From positions 1 through 22,506 of the forward strand of contig JADILY010000003.1 of NCBI GenBank assembly GCA_017695055.1: a stretch of DNA of 22,506 nucleotides. Reading direction: 5' to 3'. Position numbers and translations under genes: made by a program. A model generated the notes under the pieces. The model was given only the letters and a program-made list of their open reading frames with translations. It was not told where the DNA came from and searched no databases. The number at the start of each line of letters is the position of its first letter. Within the stretch, counting starts at the first letter, position 1. Positions 15,848-20,907 of the stretch are shown here, piece after piece. Origin of the DNA: Merdivivens faecigallinarum. Its GTDB lineage: Bacteria; Bacteroidota; Bacteroidia; Bacteroidales; UBA932.

Positions 15848-17159
15848 GATAAAATATTTGTCCGTGACCGTGGGAAGCGAGGACAATCCCTCGAAGGTCA
15901 CTATAGGAAAAGGGAATCCCATCGCCATACAGACGATGTGCAATACGCATACGGCCGATATCCGGGCCTCTGTGGCACAATGCCGCGAGCTGGCGGCTTG
16001 CGGGGCACAGCTCATAAGGCTTACCGTTCCGGGAATGAAGGAGGTAGAGGCCCTGGCAGCCATAAAGGAAGAACTGTACTCCGACGGGATAACCGTTCCT
16101 TTGGTAGCCGACGTACATTTTTCGGCCGACATAGCCCTGGCAGTCGCCGGAATAGCCGACAAGGTTAGAATCAATCCCGGAAATTTCGCTAAAGACCACA
16201 GGACGGCCTGCATGAAGTTTTCGGAACTCATCGATGTCTGCCGTGAAAAGGGTACGGCGATACGCATAGGTCTCAATCACGGCTCGCTCGGTGAAAGGAT
16301 TACCCGGATGTACGGCAATACGCCCCAGGCCATGAAGGAAGCCGTGATGGAATGGCTGGAAATGTGCATGGACAAGTCTTTTTTCAACACGGTAGTCTCC
16401 CTGAAGGCAAGTAACACATTTGTTATGGCCGAAGCATACCGCCTGCTATATGAAGCAATGCGCGAAAGAGGCTATGTTTTCCCCCTGCATCTCGGAGTTA
16501 CCGAAGCCGGAAACGGGGACAGCGGCCGCATAAAATCTGCCGTCGGGATATCGGCCCTTCTCGAAGAAGGCATAGGCGATACCATAAGGGTTTCCCTGAC
16601 CGAACCGCCTAAGAACGAACTTTCGGTAGCGGCCTACCTCGCAAGACGTTACAGCAAATCCGTATGCCCGCAATGGGACAAGGCCGTACCAGCCGGAGAT
16701 GCGGCATGGGAAAATACTATCCTTGACCTGTCATGCACATACGGACGGAAATTGCTTTACAGGCAGATTGACGACTTCTCGCCTGCCGACGATTATCCCG
16801 GCCTGTCCCCGGAGAAAGCCGGGTATCTCAGGGATGAAATCCTCCAGGCCGCAAGGAGAAAGTTCTATAAACCCGAATATATCGCCTGCCCCGGATGCGG
16901 CAGGACCATGTACGATCTGGAAAAGACTTTCAACGAAGTGAAAGCCCGTACATCCCATCTTAAAGGAATGCGCATAGCCGTAATGGGCTGCATAGTGAAC
17001 GGGCCCGGCGAAATGGCCGATGCCGACTGGGGTTATGTGGGCGAAGGCGGCGGCAAGGTCACCATCTATAAAAGCAAGGAACCTGTCCTCAGGCATATCC
17101 CGCAGGAAGAAGCCATAGACAGGTTACTTGAATTGATTGATAGCGATATTATTAAATGA
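15834..17159 (+). CDS. ispG: 4-hydroxy-3-methylbut-2-enyl diphosphate synthase (IspG/GcpE)
   Basis: IspG is a [4Fe-4S] enzyme of the MEP isoprenoid pathway that reduces methylerythritol cyclodiphosphate to HMBPP. The N-terminal TIM barrel is clear (IQTMCNTHT, RLTVPGMKE, VADVHFSADIAL, RINPGNF, IRIGLNHGSL, LGVTEAG). The cluster domain keeps CPGC (C352, C355), MGCIVNGPGE (C386, E393) and GYVGEGGGKV. Length is 441 residues, against about 370 in E. coli and roughly 600 or more in the three-domain forms I associate with Bacteroidota. The barrel-to-cluster linker (about 258-350) has some 60 residues beyond the short form. The start overlaps the preceding gene by 14 nt. It ends 10 nt before a convergent gene. 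Confidence 0.97.
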   Translation: MTEDKIKYLSVTVGSEDNPSKVTIGKGNPIAIQTMCNTHTADIRASVAQCRELAACGAQLIRLTVPGMKEVEALAAIKEELYSDGITVPLVADVHFSADIALAVAGIADKVRINPGNFAKDHRTACMKFSELIDVCREKGTAIRIGLNHGSLGERITRMYGNTPQAMKEAVMEWLEMCMDKSFFNTVVSLKASNTFVMAEAYRLLYEAMRERGYVFPLHLGVTEAGNGDSGRIKSAVGISALLEEGIGDTIRVSLTEPPKNELSVAAYLARRYSKSVCPQWDKAVPAGDAAWENTILDLSCTYGRKLLYRQIDDFSPADDYPGLSPEKAGYLRDEILQAARRKFYKPEYIACPGCGRTMYDLEKTFNEVKARTSHLKGMRIAVMGCIVNGPGEMADADWGYVGEGGGKVTIYKSKEPVLRHIPQEEAIDRLLELIDSDIIK

Positions 17160-17169
17160 CGTTCACGTT

Positions 17170-17655
17170 TTAAACGAAAACGATTATGTCCGTCTCCGGA
17201 TGGTAGGTATAAGGCACGTATTTCTGCAACTGTGCGGCCACAACGGTGCCTTTTCCCGTCCTGTATATGACTACCTGAAGGGTAGGCGCCGTAGATTTCT
17301 TGCAATTTTCGATAGCGGCCATATCTTTGTCCTCCAAAGCTTTCTTCAATGAAAACTCCTCGGTGAGGTCGAAGTATTCGATTCTCTTGTGAAGCCTCGA
17401 ATTTTCAGGCACATAATAATACTGCTTCGTAAAAGCCGATGAAAGCAGGAGCAGAAGCCCTATGATTGCGGCGACTCCTCCGATGAAGATAAGGCACGAA
17501 TGGAGGAATCCGTTTTCCAGTGCAGGAATCACGGCCGATGCGACTATGACGGCCACGCCTGCCACCAACATTAATGATGAAAATACTATGCTTTTGCGTT
17601 TTAAAACTATCTTGCCTTCCAGCCTTGACGCAAGGCTGCTTTCTATCATATCCAT
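17170..17655 (-). CDS. Two-helix membrane protein with conserved soluble tail, paralogue A
   Basis: I do not recognise this 161-residue protein. After about 20 charged residues come two hydrophobic helices (about 23-45 and 51-74), then a soluble C-terminal domain of about 85 residues. The tail aligns along its length with the tail of the neighbouring gene at 17762-18328. Shared positions include a Tyr-x2-Pro start, a central Leu-x-Val/Ile-x-x-Tyr strand, Val-x-Ala-Gln, and a terminal Tyr-x-Pro-x2-Asp-Ile-x-x-Phe. The helical hairpin suggests both ends are cytoplasmic. It has a second ATG two codons inside. The end is convergent with ispG at a 10-nt gap. It may share a transcript with paralogue B, but a dyad lies between them. 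Confidence 0.7.
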   Translation of the reverse strand: MDMIESSLASRLEGKIVLKRKSIVFSSLMLVAGVAVIVASAVIPALENGFLHSCLIFIGGVAAIIGLLLLLSSAFTKQYYYVPENSRLHKRIEYFDLTEEFSLKKALEDKDMAAIENCKKSTAPTLQVVIYRTGKGTVVAAQLQKYVPYTYHPETDIIVFV

Positions 17656-17726
17656 GATTGTAATCGATTTAGAATTGTTGGGTTAATAATTAAAAATTTT
17701 TAAAATTTTCCTGATTGCATAATTTT

Positions 17727-17741
17727 CCTGTATAATACAGG
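17727..17741. promoter_or_regulatory. 15-bp dyad between the two paralogues
   Basis: CCTGTATAATACAGG is a perfect 7-bp inverted repeat around one base. It lies 20 nt beyond the stop of the minus-strand gene ending at 17762. On the minus strand it is followed by AAAATTATG, not a T run, so an operator is as plausible as a weak terminator. A long A+T tract (AAAAATTTTTAAAATTTT, 17693-17710) lies between it and the next gene. Confidence 0.4.
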
Positions 17742-17761
17742 GGCTGTGCCACGTTATTGCA

Positions 17762-18328
17762 TCAGTTGTTGCTGTCCTTGTAAAAGAAGTCGAGCAATTT
17801 CTTGCCCTGAGGAATGTCGTGTTCCCCGTTCCTGAACATGTAGATGTCGCCCTGCGGCATGTAATGCCCGTCGATGGACTGGGCTATCTGTGCGCACACC
17901 ACATTGCTTTTCGGGGCCTTGTACATGATTATCAGGTACTGCTGCGAATGCTTGCGCGGGATTGCGGCGATTGCGCCGAAGTTGCCTTGTGAAAGCATTG
18001 AGGACACTTCCGCAAGATTCCTTTCGTCTATGAAAATCTCGCACCTTTCCATCCATTCGTGGGACGGCCTGAAATAAGGTTTCCTGCTGTCGCCGATAAA
18101 ATAATACGCGACGACCACGATCAGCACGACGATTCCGAAAGCGAGCGCCGAATTGGCGAAGCCTGTGAAACCGGCACCGTCCAACGAAGGGACGAGCAGG
18201 GACAGTACGTAAGGCAGAATGCAGACGGCGGCCACTGCCAGCGCAATCCTGTTTTTAGTATGCCTTACTGAAAAATCTTTTGAATATTTATCTAATGATT
18301 TGTCGATATTAAATGTTTTTGCCATCAT
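17762..18328 (-). CDS. Two-helix membrane protein with conserved soluble tail, paralogue B
   Basis: This is an unrecognised protein of about 188 residues. A short charged N-terminus (FNIDKSLDKYSKDFSVRHTKNR) precedes two membrane helices (about 28-48 and 58-78) and a soluble tail of about 100 residues. The tail resembles paralogue A: YFRPSHEW... against YYVPENSR..., QQYLIIMYKAP against LQVVIYRTG, VVCAQI against VVAAQL, and YMPQGDIYMF against YHPETDIIVF. The tail extends 20 residues past the point where A stops. The frame also allows a TTG start at 18340, but the ATGs at 18328/18325 look better. It lies downstream of a small secreted-protein gene on the same strand. Confidence 0.7.
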   Translation of the reverse strand: MMAKTFNIDKSLDKYSKDFSVRHTKNRIALAVAAVCILPYVLSLLVPSLDGAGFTGFANSALAFGIVVLIVVVAYYFIGDSRKPYFRPSHEWMERCEIFIDERNLAEVSSMLSQGNFGAIAAIPRKHSQQYLIIMYKAPKSNVVCAQIAQSIDGHYMPQGDIYMFRNGEHDIPQGKKLLDFFYKDSNN

Positions 18329-18437
18329 TTTCAGCTGCAATTAAAATAAACGTTTCATGTCTGCGGATGCCGTATGCACACCGCCTTTCCTTCACGGAGG
18401 AATGATTCACCCCCGTTTCTGTCACTGTTGCAGCCTG

Positions 18438-18866
18438 TTAAACGTTGATACGCATCAAGGTAGCGGTCACATAGTCGGACAGATGGCCCGAAACTATACC
18501 GCTGCCGATATTCATCGCTATCCTGTACCTGTTGACCTCCGTCCTGCTGTGGAAGGAAGGCCTTGACAGGAAGTCCTGGGTTTTGAATGTATTTTGTTTG
18601 GCAGATTGTACATTGTTCTGTCTTGCAGTACAGAGAGCGTTTCCCCCGTTCTGCATGGCATCGTTCAGAAACTCCCTCGCCCCGACATGCCTTCCGGCAA
18701 AGGCATCATACAATATGCCTTCACAACGGGTGTCCGTACTGATTTGAGGAACATTATCGGTTTCTTGAGCATCATCGGTTTCATGCATGCTTCCCGCCCC
18801 TCCGGCCGCATAAGACAACAGCACGGAAAGGGATAAGGAAAGTATGATGATCCACCATTTTTTCAT
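18438..18866 (-). CDS. Small secreted protein of unknown function
   Basis: This is an unrecognised protein of 142 residues. The start at 18866 gives a convincing signal peptide (MKKWWIIILSLSLSVLLSYA, probable cleavage near the Ala-Ala-Gly that follows). The frame is open 54 codons further upstream, but that part reads through repeats and leader and is rejected. The mature part is polar, rich in Asn, Arg and Thr, with two cysteines (DTRCEG and NALCTA) that could form a disulphide. It contains no lipobox and no known domain I can identify. A good Bacteroidota promoter (TTTG-N20-TATATTTG) lies upstream and predicts a leader of about 113 nt. Whether the stop of this gene and the start of paralogue B (about 110 nt apart) lie on one transcript is unclear. 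Confidence 0.55.
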   Translation of the reverse strand: MKKWWIIILSLSLSVLLSYAAGGAGSMHETDDAQETDNVPQISTDTRCEGILYDAFAGRHVGAREFLNDAMQNGGNALCTARQNNVQSAKQNTFKTQDFLSRPSFHSRTEVNRYRIAMNIGSGIVSGHLSDYVTATLMRINV

Positions 18867-18918
18867 AATGCCCGTTATGTTCCTTTTTTGTTCCTTTTTT
18901 GTTCTTTTCAGTTTGTGA

Positions 18919-18977
18919 TTTTGCAGATAATGCTGATTTTGCCGATTCTGCAAAAAACAATTTGTGGTTCTGCAAAA
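18919..18977 (-). promoter_or_regulatory. Possible alternative-hairpin leader of the secreted-protein gene
   Basis: On the plus strand TTTTGCAGA (18919-18927) is complementary to TCTGCAAAA at both 18947-18955 and 18969-18977. In the minus-strand leader either 5' copy could pair with the single 3' copy. The loops would be 19 or 41 nt. The layout permits two mutually exclusive 9-bp stems, but they are A/T-rich and weak. It is transcribed only if the upstream promoter is right. Confidence 0.3.
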
Positions 18978-18985
18978 AAACGGTG

Positions 18986-19017
18986 CAAATATACGCAGAA
19001 GCCGAGAGCAATGCAAA
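18986..19017 (-). promoter_or_regulatory. Bacteroidota promoter of the small secreted-protein gene
   Basis: On the minus strand TTTG (complement of 19014-19017), a 20-nt spacer and TATATTTG (complement of 18986-18993) match the Bacteroidota consensus TTTG-N19-21-TAnnTTTG fully. It is the best promoter in the window. Initiation near 18979 would give a leader of about 113 nt. It lies within the proximal copy of a duplicated 42-bp module. Confidence 0.7.
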
Positions 19018-19027
19018 TTTATTTGCA
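18986..19027. repeat. Duplicated promoter module, proximal copy
   Basis: A 42-bp unit runs from CAAATATA to the palindrome TGCAAATTTATTTGCA (19012-19027). It recurs at 19063-19103 with three substitutions and one missing base. The unit contains both promoter boxes for the minus strand; the -33 TTTG lies inside the palindrome. Confidence 0.75.
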
Positions 19028-19062
19028 ATTGCCGAGGCGCAACAGTATAAATGGCCGCAGGC

Positions 19063-19103
19063 CAAATATCACAGAAGCCAGGAGCAATGCAAATTTATTT
19101 GCA
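19063..19103. repeat. Duplicated promoter module, distal copy
   Basis: This second copy of the module starts 77 bp upstream of the first relative to the minus-strand gene. It keeps the palindrome TGCAAATTTATTTGCA (19088-19103). On the minus strand its -7 box reads GATATTTG instead of TATATTTG, and the spacer is 19 nt, so it is one base off consensus. It may be a weak second promoter or a decayed duplicate. Confidence 0.7.
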
Positions 19104-19173
19104 CTGGTACAGTGACATGTTTCGAGGCATGTTTCGTTATCACTCCACTCAGTCCCGGGAATCAAATTTTCGA

Positions 19174-19216
19174 GGGGAAAGTGCCACGGATTCGTGGAAA
19201 TTTGGTTCACTTTCCC
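19174..19216. repeat. 43-bp imperfect palindromic repeat, copy 1
   Basis: The unit begins GGGGAAAGTGCC and ends GGTTCACTTTCCC, so GGGAAAGTG can pair with CACTTTCCC. An inner hairpin CCACG-GATT-CGTGG is also formed. It is the first of three equally long, equally oriented copies. Confidence 0.85.
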
Positions 19217-19257
19217 TGTGGAAACGAAGAAAGAAAAGGCACAATGCGTATACCGTG

Positions 19258-19300
19258 GGGGAAAGTGCCTCGAATTCCCGGCAAACTGGTTCACTTTCCC
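19258..19300. repeat. 43-bp imperfect palindromic repeat, copy 2
   Basis: This copy has the same length and ends as copy 1 (GGGGAAAGTGCC and GGTTCACTTTCCC). Differences are confined to the middle, where the inner hairpin is broken at two positions. It starts 84 bp after copy 1, with a 41-bp unrelated spacer. Confidence 0.85.
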
Positions 19301-19363
19301 GGGAAAAGCAGACCAGGAATGGACTATGAATGCATATAGATAGTGGTAGGCGCAAACTTATCG

Positions 19364-19406
19364 GGGGAAAGTGCCGTGGATTCTCGGTAAATTGGTTCAC
19401 TTTCCG
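19364..19406. repeat. 43-bp imperfect palindromic repeat, copy 3
   Basis: The unit starts GGGGAAAGTGCC and ends GGTTCACTTTCCG. The inner CCG/CGG pairs replace the CCA/TGG of copy 1, a change consistent with compensation. The spacer from copy 2 is 63 bp. A lone GGGAAAGTG at 19427-19435 looks like the left arm of a fourth, broken copy. Confidence 0.85.
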
Positions 19407-19550
19407 GAACAAAGAACGAAAATGGCGGGAAAGTGTACCAAAAACGGGAAAGCAGTTCATATCTTCGGCTGATAAGTGACGTAGCGGGACGGAAGTCCGG
19501 GTGCAGGCAATTTTATAACAAGTTGAATATCAGTACACTGAAAACGCAAG

Positions 19551-19587
19551 TGCACATTTCGAAAGTTTCAAACGGCCGAAATGTGCA
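19551..19587. repeat. 11-bp inverted repeat with 15-nt loop
   Basis: TGCACATTTCG (19551-19561) and CGAAATGTGCA (19577-19587) are perfect complements. On the plus strand TCTGTTTTAC follows, so the structure could terminate a plus-strand transcript, although no gene precedes it. It could alternatively be a protein-binding dyad or the end of an unannotated small RNA. Confidence 0.5.
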
Positions 19588-19653
19588 TCTGTTTTACTAA
19601 TCATTTGATTATCAATACATTCAAATTTTACTATGCACCGACTGTTCCATAAG

Positions 19654-19757
19654 TACATGGAAAACCTTTTTATAAATATTTGAGTCAACCTTATTAACTG
19701 AGTCAACCTTTTTCAGGGAACTACAAACGGATTGGAACCTGTTTTACATGGAAAACC
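19654..19757. repeat. Cluster of short direct repeats upstream of the lipoprotein gene
   Basis: TACATGGAAAACC occurs at 19654-19666 and 19745-19757. Between them TGAGTCAACCTT occurs at 19681-19692 and 19699-19710, 18 nt apart. The arrangement resembles paired regulator-binding sites, but lies 180-280 nt before the gene start and no regulator gene is nearby. Confidence 0.4.
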
Positions 19758-19936
19758 GGATTGAAGAGAGTATATTTTTCCATCATTGAATAAAAAACTT
19801 GCAGAAATCATCTGCCATACAAAATTATTCCGTAATTCTGTCCTCGGCGAGCATAGTTATTATTGTTTTAATCCAGAGTAATCCAGCATTATAAAGTTAT
19901 AATGACTTACGTTAATTAATAATAAAACATCGATTT

Positions 19937-20740
19937 ATGAAATCCCAGCTATTCCCCGTTTTGGGCATTTTGACCCTTCTGGTTTTATTCTCCTGTGAAA
20001 AAGGCAAAACTACAGATCCGGAAGCAGGAAAAACCGTATCTTCGGTGACATACACATCGGCGACCTCGGATTATAAGAATGAACTTTCATTCGAGTACGA
20101 TACGCAAGGACGTATAGTAAAAATAATCCTGGGGCTACCTTCTCAGACTGTTACGACCAGTGTCGAATATGACAATGGCAAAGTAACGGAAAGAACCGTA
20201 TCATCCATGGACGACAGTGACTTTTATACAGAATCCGTCTATACCATGGATAACAACGGAAGAGCAGTTTCTTGCGATATCACGACCGTCGATGATATTT
20301 CCGGCGAAGATATGGCAATCGGTTCCATAGACTTCAGTTATGATGGAGAAAACCATCTGACAAAGATAAGCAGTGCCGACAGCGATTTCGGTACAGTAGA
20401 TACTTTCATCACTTGGAATGACGGCAATATTACATTGATGGAGAGCAATCTTATGGATGAAGTCATGTCGGTATCTTCACGGACCTACGGGCAAATACCC
20501 AATGATGCGAACATAGACCTTTCATCTGTCATTACATCCTCCAATCCTGCCGATCAAAGCTATTTCATGCTATTGGGGATTGTAGGTGAACGTAATGCAG
20601 ATTTGACAGAATCTGAAGACATAGACGGGACGACCTATATTTACAGTTACAGTTTTGATGACTCGGGACGGGTAGTCAAAGCGGAAATCCGCAGAGACAC
20701 TTTACTGGAGGCCACATACGAAATAAAGTATGCCGAATAG
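19937..20740 (+). CDS. Lipoprotein resembling the DUF4595 family
   Basis: This 267-residue lipoprotein has signal core PVLGILTLLVL and lipobox LFSC (C20), then EKGKTTDPE. The mature part has repeated beta-hairpin phrases: LSFEYDTQGRIVKI, TSVEYDNGKVTERT, YTMDNNGRAVSC, IDFSYDGENHLTKI and YSFDDSGRVVKAEI. This Y/F-D-x-x-G-R pattern suits the Bacteroidales DUF4595 (porin-like fold) family and recalls YD repeats. The function is unknown; it is probably anchored in the outer membrane or periplasm. The gene is visibly richer in A+T than the ligA-ispG block. It stands alone, with a long repeat-rich upstream region and a strong terminator 120 nt downstream. Its start ATG at 19937 directly precedes a good signal peptide. 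Confidence 0.75.
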   Translation: MKSQLFPVLGILTLLVLFSCEKGKTTDPEAGKTVSSVTYTSATSDYKNELSFEYDTQGRIVKIILGLPSQTVTTSVEYDNGKVTERTVSSMDDSDFYTESVYTMDNNGRAVSCDITTVDDISGEDMAIGSIDFSYDGENHLTKISSADSDFGTVDTFITWNDGNITLMESNLMDEVMSVSSRTYGQIPNDANIDLSSVITSSNPADQSYFMLLGIVGERNADLTESEDIDGTTYIYSYSFDDSGRVVKAEIRRDTLLEATYEIKYAE

Positions 20741-20748
20741 GAAGCTTA

Positions 20749-20770
20749 AACAGTTTCTAACAGTTTCTAA
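20749..20770. repeat. Tandem 11-bp direct repeat after the lipoprotein gene
   Basis: AACAGTTTCTA occurs twice in a row at 20749-20759 and 20760-20770, just after the lipoprotein stop. It looks like a slippage or duplication product and has no obvious role. Confidence 0.6.
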
Positions 20771-20829
20771 GGTGGCAGACAGCCATTGAAACATTTTAAT
20801 ATTGAAAAAATTTTAATATACTATCAAAT

Positions 20830-20906
20830 CCGAAGCGTGGCAATTGCCCGAAGCGTGAAATCCGAAGCGTGGCTGGGAGCAGGAACTCCGAGCCACGCTT
20901 CGTTTT
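20830..20906 (+). terminator. Strong hairpin terminator with a triplicated left arm
   Basis: CGAAGCGTGGCT (20863-20874) pairs perfectly with AGCCACGCTTCG (20891-20902). An inner GAG/CTC helix is present and TTTT follows (20903-20906), a textbook factor-independent terminator for the plus-strand lipoprotein gene. CCGAAGCGTG occurs three times on the left (20830, 20848, 20862), so the right arm could also pair with either upstream copy. The carB stop is only 6 nt beyond the right arm, so the hairpin may also serve carB from the other strand, although its minus-strand T run is poor. Confidence 0.8.
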
Positions 20907-20907
20907 C

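Larger units (their letters stand above)
18867..19936. other. 1.07-kb intergenic region rich in repeats
   Basis: No credible gene lies between the secreted-protein start (18866, minus) and the DUF4595-like lipoprotein start (19937, plus). Short open frames here are built from the repeats themselves and lack signal peptides, initiation context and known similarity. The region holds tandem T-rich units (18879-18900), a possible hairpin with alternative arms (18919-18977), a duplicated promoter module (18986-19027, 19063-19103), three palindromic 43-bp units (19174-19406), an 11-bp inverted repeat (19551-19587) and short direct repeats (19654-19757). About 19,590-19,936 is strongly A+T-rich. I see no tRNA and no recognisable known ncRNA. 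Confidence 0.75.

Noticed and set aside
18329..18340. TTG start for paralogue B
   Set aside because: Two ATGs four and five codons inside give a more plausible start; the extra residues add nothing recognisable.
18867..19028. 54-residue N-terminal extension of the small secreted protein
   Set aside because: It would bury the signal peptide and run through the predicted promoter and leader repeats.
19174..19406. Possible CRISPR array
   Set aside because: Only three units, differing at about 7-9 of 43 positions, with spacers of 41 and 63 bp and no cas genes. Repeats of a CRISPR are near-identical with constant spacer length.
19149..19460. Minus-strand 103-codon frame across the palindromic array
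   Set aside because: It is composed of the translated repeats (SRESEP / FEALSP-like phrases), has no signal peptide or initiation context, and other frames across the repeats are equally open.
19441..19510. tRNA or structured RNA near the GGAC-GGAA-GTCC hairpin
   Set aside because: Only a 4-bp stem with a GNRA-like loop; no T-arm, anticodon arm or acceptor pairing could be drawn.
18867..19936. Insertion sequence or degraded transposon
   Set aside because: No transposase fragment, terminal inverted repeats or target-site duplication was seen; the repeats are short and internal.
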